The position numbers and the translations under genes were made by a program. From an uncultured Bacteroides sp. (GTDB lineage Bacteria; Bacteroidota; Bacteroidia; Bacteroidales; Bacteroidaceae), in contig CAQOGY010000001.1 of assembly GCA_948847595.1 (NCBI GenBank), positions 525,120 to 589,119 of the forward strand: 64,000 nt of DNA, written 5' to 3'. Shown piece after piece: positions 1-8,519 of this stretch. The notes under the pieces are model-generated. The model ran no database searches. It worked only from the letters and a program-made list of their open reading frames with translations, and was not told where the DNA came from. Numbering within the stretch: the first letter of the stretch is position 1; the number at the start of each line of letters is the position of its first letter.

Positions 1-1305
1 ACCGTGTCGTCAGGAGTACTCAATGCTACTCCTCTCTATCGGTATTCAATAGATATAACCGATGACGGCGGGCAACGTCTTCAAATGTACAGCGTACGCA
101 ATACACCTGTGGTCCCGCTGACTCAGTGGAATGACGGCATCGCGATCGCTTACACCGATGTGTGTGTGAAACAATCTGCAAAGGGCTGTGACAATGGATA
201 TGTTCATTACACGTTTACCAACCATGATAATGGGTATGCAGATGAAGTGCTTGCAGGAGGACAGTACAATAGAGCGCCTTATCCCCAAAATCCTGCAAAC
301 TCCCGTTCCTTTGAACGTGGGAAGCTAATGAAAGAACTGCAATATAATGCAGCGGGAAAACCAGTGTATGAAAAAGAAACGACCTGGAATCGGTATGGCT
401 CTCAAGGCGAAGATAATGTCCGTGCCATTTTTGTTCAAATTGACGGTATCACCTTTACATGCAGTTCCTTGGCTTGTTATCTGAACTATGTGTATAAGTT
501 TTTACCCGCTAAGCAAGTAGAGACGGTTTATGATACTACTGGATCTAATCCGGTAGCAAAAGCCACGGCTTATACGTATAATGCACAGATGCTTCTCTCA
601 GCGGAAGAGACAACAACCAGCAGAGGTATCCGTAAAACAACGTATAAATACCCTTCCGACTTTGCCACTACCGAGCCGTACAAGACGATGGTCGCAAAAC
701 ATATACTGTCTCCCATCGTGGAAAAAAGCCGGTATCAGGACAACGTGTTTTTGCAGAAGGATTTGACCCGATACAAGAAATGGACTACCCGATATGAGGA
801 GGAGGACGAGACGAAGATTTCGACCTTCTTCGCTCCGGAATTGATTCAAACACAAGCCAATGGGCAGACAGCCCCGGATACCCGCATCAAATATTTGAGC
901 TATGACATGTATGGCAACCCTGTCGCTGTTTTGAAAGATGGGGCGGAGAACATGGTATATCTTTGGTCATATGGTGGGCAATATCTCGTTGCAGAAATCT
1001 GGAATGCCACTCTTGACGAAGTGAATGCCGCGTTGAGTTCTGTCTTTGGTGTAGCTTCTGCAGGTGAGTTTTCGACTTGGGTGACGCCGGACGAGACGGT
1101 GTTAAAAAATGGCAGTTTGCAACGGGCGTTGCCGAAGTCGCAGGTCACTACCTATACACATAAACCGCTGATGGGGGTGATTTCATCCACTGATCCTGCA
1201 GGATTGACCACTACCTATGAATACGATACCTTCGGACGTCTTGCCAAAATCAAGGATCCCGACGGACACGTAATAGAATCTTATGAATATAATTATGCTC
1301 ATTAA
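1..1305 (+). CDS. RHS/YD-repeat protein, 5' end outside window
   Basis: The reading frame is open from the first base to the stop at 1303-1305, so the true start lies upstream and at least 434 codons are visible. The C-terminal half carries YD-type repeat units (for example TYEYDTFGRLAKIKDPDGHV near the end, and YLSYDMYGNPVAVLKDG about 110 residues earlier), the building block of RHS-family shells. There is no RHS core or hypervariable tip: the protein simply stops after the last YD unit, 13 bp before the start of the next RHS gene on the same strand. The pair therefore looks like one operon, with this protein as an accessory shell or surface component. Family membership is seen in the sequence; secretion and partner roles are inferred. 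Confidence 0.8.
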   Translation, partial: TVSSGVLNATPLYRYSIDITDDGGQRLQMYSVRNTPVVPLTQWNDGIAIAYTDVCVKQSAKGCDNGYVHYTFTNHDNGYADEVLAGGQYNRAPYPQNPANSRSFERGKLMKELQYNAAGKPVYEKETTWNRYGSQGEDNVRAIFVQIDGITFTCSSLACYLNYVYKFLPAKQVETVYDTTGSNPVAKATAYTYNAQMLLSAEETTTSRGIRKTTYKYPSDFATTEPYKTMVAKHILSPIVEKSRYQDNVFLQKDLTRYKKWTTRYEEEDETKISTFFAPELIQTQANGQTAPDTRIKYLSYDMYGNPVAVLKDGAENMVYLWSYGGQYLVAEIWNATLDEVNAALSSVFGVASAGEFSTWVTPDETVLKNGSLQRALPKSQVTTYTHKPLMGVISSTDPAGLTTTYEYDTFGRLAKIKDPDGHVIESYEYNYAH

Positions 1306-1318
1306 AACAGGAAAGATT

Positions 1319-4300
1319 ATGAAACGAATAAAACTATATACTCTCTTTTTGCTTTGCTGGCTAAGCTCCGTTGCATCCGGACAAATCAGCCCGCAAAACT
1401 TCCAACGCTTGCTCCCGGGCAACACGTCTTTGACGGTTGCCGTAGATTCCCGCAACTCTTCAAAAGAATATGATGGCAGCAACAATATTCTGGCCTACTT
1501 CTTTGGGTTAGACTGTTATATGGATATCTCAGTTACTTTGTCAAATGCCGAATCAGACAGTGTTAATATTTCTCTGCTTGATGATAAGGGAGAACTCATT
1601 GCATCCTCTCAAAATTCTAAGCTGGACGTCATGATATTACCTCCCGGTATGTATTGCCTGGCTGCAGAAGGTATAAGGGAAAACGGGGTAATCTCGATGA
1701 ATATTGAAACTAAACCTTCGGAAAAGGTGGTTATCGACTTGGGAAGATATTCGGAGCTGTTCCAAATCAGCTGTGACGAAAAGGATACTCGTGAACTTTA
1801 TGATGGATATCGTCCGGCTGACTGGCCGTGGGAAAACTCTCCCAATGACGTGTTCTATCGGTTTACGTTGGATACCCCCATGTTTCTTTGGGCTGAAATG
1901 ACGACAAATTTGGAGGAAGTTACAGGTGTTCTATATTGTTTGGAAGAAGAACCGGGCACCGGACAATTGACACCCATTCCGCTCGTGGAAGATTTTATAT
2001 TCACTACCCCCATACAAGGCAGATACTTAAAAACCGGCACTTATTATCTGGTTGCCGAAGGGCCGGTAGATAATGGTGGTATCGCTATTGATTGTATGAT
2101 GAAGACGGAAATAGTAGGCCTCCCCGGCAGATATACAGTCCCTCTTGGTCTTTTATCAACGAATATTCAGCAAACACTTACAGGCGATTCTCACAGAACC
2201 TCCAGCGAACATGGGGATTCTGTTCGAAACGATGTTTATTACAGTTTTGACTTAAGGTGTCCTATGAAACTCTCCGTTTCCTTGAATCGTTCCTCGAACT
2301 TGGGTAATGTGAATTTGTATCTTCTGGATGGTTCAAACAAAGTAATCGTGTCATCAACAGATGGGAGTTTGTTTGTAGAAAAACTACTATGGGGAAAGTA
2401 TTATCTGATGGTGGAGGGACAAGAACGTGATGGAATGTTTGCTGTAGATTTTGAATTGGAGCCACAAGAAAGGAGCATTGATTTGGGCAAGGTATCAGGA
2501 ACTAAAACTTTTTCTGAAACTTACAATACGACTAATGCTGAAAATCGTTTTGGATTATCTCCTAATGAAATCTTCTATAAACTGCAACTTACCCGCGGAA
2601 TGGATATCTCCATATCCAACCATCCATCTACAAATAACATCATTTTAAGCAATGCGACCGTTATTTATCTATTGGATGCAGATGAGAACGTCATTCAGAG
2701 TACTCAAGATGGCAAGGCGGGATTGACAGTCAAAAACCTTCCTGCCGGAACGTACTATATCGTTTCCGAAGGAAAAGTTAGAAACATGAATATAGTCACT
2801 CAGATATCGACTACTTATTATGATCTTCATCCGGATAAAGATCCTGATAAAGATTCAGATAAGGGTCAGGATATGTATAAGGATATGGGCAAACATAACT
2901 ATATCATGACTCGTACCTACACAAAGACCGACGGTTCTGATAGCCGCATTAATATAGACTACTTTGATGGGCTTGGTCGTTCTTCCAATTCCATTCTTTT
3001 GGGTGCATCACCCTCAGGGAAGGATATTGCGACCCGTCAAGATTACGACAGCTTCGGTCGTCGCTCTTGTGAATGGCTTCCCCGGGTATCGACATCCTCA
3101 AACGGGAGGTATCTTACGCCTACTGAGTTTGAGGGTTTATCCTCCGGGATTTACAATAACGATACTCATCCTTATTCGATGCCTGTATATGAGTCTTCTC
3201 CTTTGAACCGGATACTGGAGCAATATGGCCCGGGGCAGGACTGGTATAACAAAGGGGCTTCCGTCTCAACAGCCTATAAAACCAATCTCCTTGGAGATGC
3301 TGTCTTGAACTGTAAACTTTATGTAGTTGGTGGCACCAGGCAAAACCCGACCTTAGGCCAGAGTGGCAACTACGCTACCGGGCAACTGTATGTCACCGGG
3401 GTGAAAGATGAAGATGGCAACACGACTTATGAATTTAAGGACAAACTGGGTCAGATAGTACTCACCCGCCAAATGAAAGACAACGTAGCTCATGATACTT
3501 ACTATGTGTATGACGACTTTGGCAACAAATGTTTTGTACTTCCCCCGCGCATCCAGGATGAGGACATCACACAGGCTAAGCTTGACGAACTTGCCTATCA
3601 ATACATATACGATACCCGTAATCGCCAGATAGCCAGGAAACTCCCCAGTGCGGGTTGGACATACTACGTCTACGACAAGGCAGACCGGCTAATTTTTAGC
3701 CAGGACAGTATCCAACGTAAGAAGGGAGAATGGTTGTTTACAATCCCCGATGTCTTCGGCCGTGTAGTGCTCACGGGTATTTGTAGTGATACTATCTCCG
3801 TGACCAATAAGTTCGTCAAAGGGGTGTATTCTTCTGTGGGTCAATATAATTCCTATTTTATCCATATAGATGGAGTCTACGGATTCTTTTCGGCTTCGCC
3901 TACCATTCTGTCTGCCAATTACTACGATAACTATGATTTTCGCGGTGTAACGGCAACGAAGATACCATCTGCCGGAACTGAATACAACGAAGAGATAGGC
4001 TATGGCACTCGGTATACAGGAGTCAAAGGTCTGCTCACCGGCACGTTGACTGCTCAAATGAATGCAGATGGTACGCCGTCATCTGCTTATCTTTACTCGG
4101 TGATGTACTATGATACTCGCGGGCGGGTGATTCAAACCAAGAGCAACAATCCACTGGCTGATGGCGTTGACCAGGAATATCTGGCTTATGATTTTGTAGG
4201 GAATGTGATTCAGCGTAAGCATGTACATCAAGTCGCAGGAAAGGCACCGCAGACTGAAATCTATAAATATGACTACGACCATGCAGGGCGATTGCTCACT

Positions 4301-5947
4301 ACTACGCATAAGGTTAACACGGAAGCGGAGATGACTCTTGTCAACAATGTCTACGATGAATTGGGGCGTCTGGCAACAGACAAGCGTAACGGCAATGCCA
4401 AGTTCAAGACAGATTATAAGTATAATGTGCGTAACTGGACGAAGTCCATCACTAGTCCGTTATTCAGCCAAACGTTGTATTATAACGACAAGCGAGAAAA
4501 TGGTACACTGAATACCCCGACTTACAACGGAAATATTTCCGGTATGGACTGGACGGGCGGTAAAGGCTATAACTTCACATACGACCACTTGTCACGTCTT
4601 ACAAACGCTGCTTATTTGGAGAATAACGTCGGCAGCACGAAGTTCAATACCTCTTACTCGTATGATAAGCATGGAAATATGCTCACGTTGTCACGTAATG
4701 GTAATCAGGCCACTGCCATTGATAATTTGACATTCACTTACCGAGGCAATCAATTGATGAGGGCAGATGATACTGGGACGAACTCTACGATGGCCGGTTC
4801 TATGGACTTCCGTAACGGAACGAACACAGGTGACGACTATGCTTACGATGCAAATGGTAATCTGATTAAAGATTCTAACAAAAATATTGTTGATATCCAA
4901 TATAATGTTTTAAATTTGCCAAGTAAGATAACTTTTGGTGATGGCAACTCTGTTTCTTACATGTATGCTGCTGATGGGAGAAAACTTCAGACGGTGCATA
5001 CAATCAACGGAGCTACCACGACAACGGACTATGCAGGTAATATGATTTACGAGAACGGGACATTGAAGCGGATTTTGGTGGATGGAGGATACAACGAGAA
5101 TGGTGAGTATTACTTCTACTTGAAAGACCATCTGGGTAATAACCGGGTGGTGTCGAAACAAGATGGTACTGTTGTTGAGACAAATGATTATTATCCTTAT
5201 GGGATGACATTTGCAGAAAGTGCTGCGACGGATGCTCAGCCTTATAAGTATAATGGTAAAGAACTGGATACTAAGGGTGGATTGAATTTGTATGATTATG
5301 GGGCACGACATTATGATCCGGTGTTGGGTAGGTTTATGACTGTGGATCCGCTGGCGGAGAAGTATTATAGTTGGTCGCCTTATGCGTATTGTTTGAATAA
5401 TCCAATGAAATATATAGATCCGGATGGTCGAGATCCAAAGAAGTTGAGTCATTGGATACGATTTGGAAAAGAAACCGCTAAGGCTGTCAGTATTGTAGCA
5501 AGTGTAGGACTTCAGGTAGCTGGCGAGGTGGAGTTGGGCAGCAAGAAGCTTGGAGGTGATATGAACCTTATTTCACAAGATGTTGCAGGTGTCAAAGATG
5601 GTGTTTTTTTCCATCCAGGTGGTAATTTTGATAAAGCGGAAACAAAACAAGGGGTAGAACTTGGAGCTGGTTTAGTAGGTGTTTCAGTACAGAAAAAGAT
5701 AAAAGAGGAGTCTGGTAACCAAATATTAGAAGAACAACAAAGTATTTCTTTGGGACTTTTAGAACATACCAATACAGAAAGTACTCCTATCGATCAGAAT
5801 TATCGTACGGTAGGTAAAACACAAAAAACATCAGAAACAAAAACTGCAGATTTGAGTGTAAAAGCAAAGGCTATAATTGGGATTGAATTTAGTCTCGATC
5901 TGAACAAATTATGGGACGCATTAGGTAATTTGTTATTAGACAAGTAA
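1319..5947 (+). CDS. RHS repeat-associated core protein with variable C-terminal domain (putative polymorphic toxin)
   Basis: The start at 1319 is chosen over an in-frame ATG at 1283 because it follows an AGGAAAG-like site and begins a clear signal peptide (MKRIKLYTLFLLCWLSSVASG), giving 1542 residues. Residues about 20-500 hold four similar beta-rich units, each ending in a G-x-Y-Y/C-hydrophobic-x-x-E-G pattern (LPPGMYCLAAEG, LKTGTYYLVAEG, LWGKYYLMVEG, LPAGTYYIVSEG), like pre-peptidase C-terminal domains. An Asp/Lys-rich linker (DPDKDSDKGQD) at about 505-525 leads into a DUF6443-like region and YD repeats. The RHS core ends with YDYGARHYDPVLGRF (about 1325) and DPDGRDP (about 1367). The last 170 or so residues are unrelated to the shell and I do not recognise them; by family analogy this is the toxic tip. 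Small membrane-protein genes follow directly and may give immunity. Surface export is inferred. Confidence 0.85.
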   Translation: MKRIKLYTLFLLCWLSSVASGQISPQNFQRLLPGNTSLTVAVDSRNSSKEYDGSNNILAYFFGLDCYMDISVTLSNAESDSVNISLLDDKGELIASSQNSKLDVMILPPGMYCLAAEGIRENGVISMNIETKPSEKVVIDLGRYSELFQISCDEKDTRELYDGYRPADWPWENSPNDVFYRFTLDTPMFLWAEMTTNLEEVTGVLYCLEEEPGTGQLTPIPLVEDFIFTTPIQGRYLKTGTYYLVAEGPVDNGGIAIDCMMKTEIVGLPGRYTVPLGLLSTNIQQTLTGDSHRTSSEHGDSVRNDVYYSFDLRCPMKLSVSLNRSSNLGNVNLYLLDGSNKVIVSSTDGSLFVEKLLWGKYYLMVEGQERDGMFAVDFELEPQERSIDLGKVSGTKTFSETYNTTNAENRFGLSPNEIFYKLQLTRGMDISISNHPSTNNIILSNATVIYLLDADENVIQSTQDGKAGLTVKNLPAGTYYIVSEGKVRNMNIVTQISTTYYDLHPDKDPDKDSDKGQDMYKDMGKHNYIMTRTYTKTDGSDSRINIDYFDGLGRSSNSILLGASPSGKDIATRQDYDSFGRRSCEWLPRVSTSSNGRYLTPTEFEGLSSGIYNNDTHPYSMPVYESSPLNRILEQYGPGQDWYNKGASVSTAYKTNLLGDAVLNCKLYVVGGTRQNPTLGQSGNYATGQLYVTGVKDEDGNTTYEFKDKLGQIVLTRQMKDNVAHDTYYVYDDFGNKCFVLPPRIQDEDITQAKLDELAYQYIYDTRNRQIARKLPSAGWTYYVYDKADRLIFSQDSIQRKKGEWLFTIPDVFGRVVLTGICSDTISVTNKFVKGVYSSVGQYNSYFIHIDGVYGFFSASPTILSANYYDNYDFRGVTATKIPSAGTEYNEEIGYGTRYTGVKGLLTGTLTAQMNADGTPSSAYLYSVMYYDTRGRVIQTKSNNPLADGVDQEYLAYDFVGNVIQRKHVHQVAGKAPQTEIYKYDYDHAGRLLTTTHKVNTEAEMTLVNNVYDELGRLATDKRNGNAKFKTDYKYNVRNWTKSITSPLFSQTLYYNDKRENGTLNTPTYNGNISGMDWTGGKGYNFTYDHLSRLTNAAYLENNVGSTKFNTSYSYDKHGNMLTLSRNGNQATAIDNLTFTYRGNQLMRADDTGTNSTMAGSMDFRNGTNTGDDYAYDANGNLIKDSNKNIVDIQYNVLNLPSKITFGDGNSVSYMYAADGRKLQTVHTINGATTTTDYAGNMIYENGTLKRILVDGGYNENGEYYFYLKDHLGNNRVVSKQDGTVVETNDYYPYGMTFAESAATDAQPYKYNGKELDTKGGLNLYDYGARHYDPVLGRFMTVDPLAEKYYSWSPYAYCLNNPMKYIDPDGRDPKKLSHWIRFGKETAKAVSIVASVGLQVAGEVELGSKKLGGDMNLISQDVAGVKDGVFFHPGGNFDKAETKQGVELGAGLVGVSVQKKIKEESGNQILEEQQSISLGLLEHTNTESTPIDQNYRTVGKTQKTSETKTADLSVKAKAIIGIEFSLDLNKLWDALGNLLLDK

Positions 5948-5965
5948 TTAAAATAAATCATTAAT

Positions 5966-6142
5966 ATGTTTAACAGATTTGTACCTCTTTTCATTGTCAT
6001 TGGAATTCTGCTTATTATTTACGCGTTTGCGTTAATGTTTATAGGAGATTGGGAAAATGGTATTGGATATTTTTTCTCTGGGATCGCCGGTTTGATATTA
6101 TGTAGAATAGTACTCAAAATAAGAAAATGGTGGAGAGATTGA
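5966..6142 (+). CDS. 58-residue two-helix membrane protein, immunity candidate
   Basis: This short frame starts 19 bp after the RHS stop codon and encodes 58 residues (MFNRFVPLFIVIGILLIIYA at the N terminus). Two hydrophobic stretches, about residues 5-26 and 33-51, are separated by a short polar loop (GDWENG), and the tail is basic (KIRKWWRD). No family is recognised. Its position immediately behind the variable RHS tip is where immunity genes of polymorphic toxins usually sit, so a role in self-protection is a reasonable inference. It could also be a chance frame, although codon flow and hydrophobic pattern look genuine. Confidence 0.5.
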   Translation: MFNRFVPLFIVIGILLIIYAFALMFIGDWENGIGYFFSGIAGLILCRIVLKIRKWWRD

Positions 6143-6181
6143 TTATGCCAAACATGTGTATTATATAAAAAGTTAGTTATT

Positions 6182-6691
6182 ATGAATATAATAAATAAAA
6201 GGATTGAAGCTTTCGTTATAGATATTATTGTTTTAATCATAATGAGTTCTTCTTTTTTTCTAATAAGTGTTTGGCTTAATAACAGTATGCTTTGGATGAG
6301 CTTTGCTTTGGCTCTAATCTATAGCTTTCTGTTTTGTAAGGACGTGAATGGTGGAAGAAGTATTGGAAAGCAGAGGACAGGATTGTGTATTCTTTCAGAG
6401 AAGAGTGACTCAGTTCCTTCCGCAATAAGATTGATATTACGAAATATATTCTATATTTTGTGGCCTATAGAAATACTCTTGTTTTTTTGTAACTCGGGAA
6501 AAAGGCTTGGTGATTTAGTAATGCAAACTAAAGTTGTTGCGTGTAATGAAAAATCAGATGTAACCTTTCGATTTACACTTAAATATATCTGTTCTATTTT
6601 GATCATGACTGTTATCTTGTTTACTCTATTTTATTCTATTGCTAGATTAATATATGGATTTAGTCCGCTAATGCGTCTATTATATTCTTGA
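6182..6691 (+). CDS. RDD family membrane protein
   Basis: The 169-residue product begins with the RDD-type pattern KRIEAFVIDIIVLI, then shows a second membrane segment (about residues 22-55), a loop with GRSIGKQRTGL, a third segment around LILRNIFYILWPIEILLFF followed by GKRLGDLVM, and a fourth near 140-155. This order of Arg/Asp positions and the late 'RLGDL' box are typical of RDD proteins, a poorly understood multi-pass membrane family. It lies 39 bp after the 58-residue gene, making it the second gene behind the RHS toxin candidate and a second immunity candidate. A transport role cannot be excluded. Confidence 0.75.
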   Translation: MNIINKRIEAFVIDIIVLIIMSSSFFLISVWLNNSMLWMSFALALIYSFLFCKDVNGGRSIGKQRTGLCILSEKSDSVPSAIRLILRNIFYILWPIEILLFFCNSGKRLGDLVMQTKVVACNEKSDVTFRFTLKYICSILIMTVILFTLFYSIARLIYGFSPLMRLLYS

Positions 6692-6744
6692 TAACCGTCC
6701 TTTCGCATATGTTGTGCGGAAGATTGAGTATGAAAATTACTTAT

Positions 6745-6785
6745 CCCGTTAGTCTGCAATATGGCTAACGGGATTTTTGTTGTTT
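6745..6785 (+). terminator. Rho-independent terminator after RDD gene
   Basis: An 8-bp perfect stem, CCCGTTAG (6745-6752) with CTAACGGG (6765-6772), encloses a 12-nt loop and is followed by ATTTTTGTTGTTT. It lies 53 bp after the RDD stop and probably ends the RHS operon transcript. Confidence 0.75.
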
Positions 6786-6866
6786 ATATTTTACCGTCCT
6801 TCTTATGAGTACATCAAAGAGCATGTCCATATTGTGCACGCCTATTGAACCGAAAATGATGTTCTT

Positions 6867-6923
6867 TCAACGGGAACTGCTACAACAACGGATTATGTAA
6901 GCAATATGATTCAGGAACATTCC
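6867..6923 (+). pseudogene. RHS-core remnant
   Basis: Nineteen codons in one frame read S-T-G-T-A-T-T-T-D-Y-V-S-N-M-I-Q-E-H-S, matching N-G-A-T-T-T-T-D-Y-A-G-N-M-I-Y-E-N-G of the intact RHS core at about 5008-5060. The match dies out on both sides and the frame ends in a stop a few codons later. It is best read as the leftover of a displaced RHS C-terminal cassette, as seen in loci where RHS tips are exchanged by recombination. Confidence 0.6.
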
Positions 6924-6985
6924 ATATTTCTATAAATATACTTGTAAATTTGTACTCTATTATGTATGTTATCAATTTCTTTTCT

Positions 6986-6993
6986 TACTTTTG
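6986..6993 (+). promoter_or_regulatory. -7 element of the 7022 lipoprotein gene
   Basis: TACTTTTG fits the Bacteroides -7 consensus TAnnTTTG and lies 28 bp before the ATG, giving a leader of about 20 nt. Confidence 0.55.
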
Positions 6994-7021
6994 TACGTTA
7001 CATAACTAATGTTCTTGCACA

Positions 7022-7600
7022 ATGAAACAAAAGAAGCTACTATTTTATTTGATAGGATTATGTTTGCTTTTAGGGCTTTCTTCCTGTTCAGATTCAGAAG
7101 ATGATAAAAGTGTGTTTGGTGATGATTTCGATATTCCCCAATTGACTGATGCAAATACAATTCAGTTCACGGTGGATGCTACCGGAGAAAGGGAACTATT
7201 ACAGCTAATTGGTGGTGGCGGTAGAATGGCTATTGAATGGGGAGACGGGCGATTACAAAAAGTGGAAAATGCAGATGCCAACCTGATGATATATTACAAG
7301 TATCGTAATCGTAAAGTATACCGTATAAGAATTTGGGCGGAAGAACTGGACTTTTGTTCTATTGGCATTAAAATGCCGCCTGTCAGTGAACTTCATCTAG
7401 GATATTTACCCAAAATGAAAGAGTTGAAACTATATAATTTTTCAGCTACTCCAGAACTGGACTTAAGTACTTCCTGTCCGAATGTGGAGTCAATTAATAT
7501 TGCTTATTGGGCAGACTTGGAGAGGGTAGAATTGAGCCAATGCCTGAAACTTAAGAATATAGAAATTTATGATAATCCTAAATTGACTTTGCCGAAATGA
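7022..7600 (+). CDS. Lipoprotein of unknown function
   Basis: The 192-residue product has a lipoprotein signal peptide ending in GLSSC (Cys22), so it is probably anchored in the outer membrane. The acidic stretch after the Cys (SDSEDDKS) resembles surface-export tails of Bacteroides lipoproteins. The C-terminal 90 residues show a loose leucine-rich pattern (LHLGYLPKMKELKLY, NVESINIAYWADLERVELS, LKLKNIEIYDNPKL) with about 22-residue spacing, as in short LRR-like folds of Bacteroides surface proteins. It has its own promoter and sits next to the RHS locus, but no functional link is shown. It ends 30 bp from the convergent yecH-like gene. Confidence 0.7.
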   Translation: MKQKKLLFYLIGLCLLLGLSSCSDSEDDKSVFGDDFDIPQLTDANTIQFTVDATGERELLQLIGGGGRMAIEWGDGRLQKVENADANLMIYYKYRNRKVYRIRIWAEELDFCSIGIKMPPVSELHLGYLPKMKELKLYNFSATPELDLSTSCPNVESINIAYWADLERVELSQCLKLKNIEIYDNPKLTLPK

Positions 7601-7630
7601 AAATAAGTTTTTGGGTAGTAGAAACTGAGA

Positions 7631-7864
7631 TCAGTGTTTGCAAACCTTTGTTATATCTACCGTAAATCCATCTTCAGCAGGCATGAATTTCCCTTTCATC
7701 TTAAGGAACTCTATAAGGGTATCCACATCCATATCTTCTGCCGAGCAAGTGTAGAAATGTTGCTGTTCACCAAACCTTTTGATGATTGCTGCTCGCAATG
7801 ATGATTCCGAGTAGCTATTTCCTTCCATCATGTGAAGGACTTCATGTGCATGTAACTGTTCCAT
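7631..7864 (-). CDS. YecH-family (DUF2492) metal-binding protein
   Basis: The 77-residue product matches the YecH family along its whole length: HAHEVLHMM near the N terminus, a central FYTCSAEDM box, a LIEFLKMKGKF segment, and a C-terminal Cys-Lys-His ending (KVCKH). Conserved His and Cys residues suggest metal binding, which is how the family is named; the biological role is unknown. The gene is divergent from the HYC_CC_PP gene and shares a 125-bp regulatory region with it, so it may belong to the same metal response as the downstream copper genes. The location supports this but does not prove it. Confidence 0.8.
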   Translation of the reverse strand: MEQLHAHEVLHMMEGNSYSESSLRAAIIKRFGEQQHFYTCSAEDMDVDTLIEFLKMKGKFMPAEDGFTVDITKVCKH

Positions 7865-7880
7865 AATCTATCTTTTTTTG

Positions 7881-7888
7881 CAAAGATA
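7881..7888 (-). promoter_or_regulatory. -7 element of yecH-like gene
   Basis: On the minus strand TATCTTTG fits TAnnTTTG and lies 16 bp before the ATG, so the leader is only about 10 nt. It sits inside an 8-bp inverted repeat (CTATCTTT 7868-7875, AAAGATAG 7882-7889). Confidence 0.6.
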
Positions 7889-7909
7889 GGGATGAGATAA
7901 CTTATAGAT

Positions 7910-7925
7910 TGTAACATATGTGACA
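7910..7925. promoter_or_regulatory. 16-bp dyad between divergent metal genes
   Basis: TGTAACATATGTGACA is palindromic at 14 of 16 positions, with an ACATATGT core. It lies between the yecH-like and HYC_CC_PP promoters and could serve both. The form resembles sites of Crp/Fnr-type dimers, but no binding protein is identified. Confidence 0.4.
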
Positions 7926-7972
7926 TTCTTCTTCTTTTTTGGTAAAATATGCATTTAATTTGATTTTATTAT

Positions 7973-7980
7973 TATCTTTG
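7973..7980 (+). promoter_or_regulatory. -7 element of HYC_CC_PP gene
   Basis: TATCTTTG fits TAnnTTTG and ends 9 bp before the ATG at 7990. The predicted mRNA is nearly leaderless, which rules out the in-frame upstream start at 7939. Confidence 0.6.
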
Positions 7981-7989
7981 TCCCTTGAT

Positions 7990-8388
7990 ATGAAAAGGTT
8001 AGCTTACATAACAGCATTGATTCTTTCCCTCTTGATTATTTATTCGGGAGCGGGAGTATCTATTATGCACTATTGCTGTGCCCGTTGCGAAACGGTGCAA
8101 AGCTGTTGTGACACAGGCTGTCCGAAATGTAAGAAAACACATACTTGCGACTCAAAAAAGGATTGCAAAGCAAAAGGTTGTACGGCTACTATCTATAAGC
8201 TGGACTTGATGAAACATACTACTGAACTCAATGTCTCAGTTCAGGCGCTCGACCTTTTCTGTGCACAGTTCTGCTATCTGCTGACTTCTACGTATTCCGA
8301 TAAACCGGTAGAATATACTACCATTACTTCGCCGCCACCTCTCTGTTCCCGACAGAAGCTGGCACTATATTCCACCTATATTATTTAG
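7990..8388 (+). CDS. HYC_CC_PP family cysteine-rich protein
   Basis: The start at 7990 follows the promoter position and gives 132 residues beginning with a signal anchor (MKRLAYITALILSLLIIYSG). The family-defining pieces are all present: the HYC motif (MHYCCARC), a CC pair (SCCDTGC) and a late proline run (TSPPPLC). The 40 residues after the anchor contain about a dozen Cys plus several Lys, consistent with a periplasmic metal ligand. The next genes are a TonB receptor, an HMA protein and a P1B ATPase, so a role in copper or related metal handling at the envelope is the natural inference. The biochemical function of the family is not established. Confidence 0.8.
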   Translation: MKRLAYITALILSLLIIYSGAGVSIMHYCCARCETVQSCCDTGCPKCKKTHTCDSKKDCKAKGCTATIYKLDLMKHTTELNVSVQALDLFCAQFCYLLTSTYSDKPVEYTTITSPPPLCSRQKLALYSTYII

Positions 8389-8458
8389 CCACTAAATCTT
8401 TCTTTTTAGGGACTTTGCTTTCTGCTGCATTTAAAGCAGGAAAGTGAGGTGTAATTGA

Positions 8459-8475
8459 ATGCAACCAAGTTGCAT
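8459..8475. promoter_or_regulatory. Inverted repeat upstream of TonB receptor
   Basis: ATGCAAC-CAA-GTTGCAT is a perfect 7-bp dyad. It lies 12-28 bp upstream of the -7 element at 8487, over the -33 region, a position typical of an operator. The regulator is unknown. Confidence 0.4.
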
Positions 8476-8486
8476 GAGAAATGAAT

Positions 8487-8494
8487 TAATTTTG
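8487..8494 (+). promoter_or_regulatory. -7 element of TonB receptor gene
   Basis: TAATTTTG fits TAnnTTTG and precedes the ATG by 25 bp. No well-spaced TTG is seen, which fits an activated or repressed promoter. Confidence 0.45.
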
Positions 8495-8519
8495 TATCTC
8501 GAAAGAAAGTTTAGAAAGA

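Larger units (their letters stand above)
6692..7021. other. 330-bp non-coding stretch after the RHS module
   Basis: This gap holds a hairpin terminator (6745-6785), a fossil RHS-core fragment (6867-6923) and the promoter of the following lipoprotein gene (-7 element at 6986-6993). Nothing else coding is visible. It marks the right boundary of the RHS module. Confidence 0.6.

Noticed and set aside
4910..5452. Minus-strand frame of 180 residues rich in Ile
   Set aside because: Antisense to the RHS core; the Ile-rich product is a by-product of Tyr/Asp-rich codons on the other strand.
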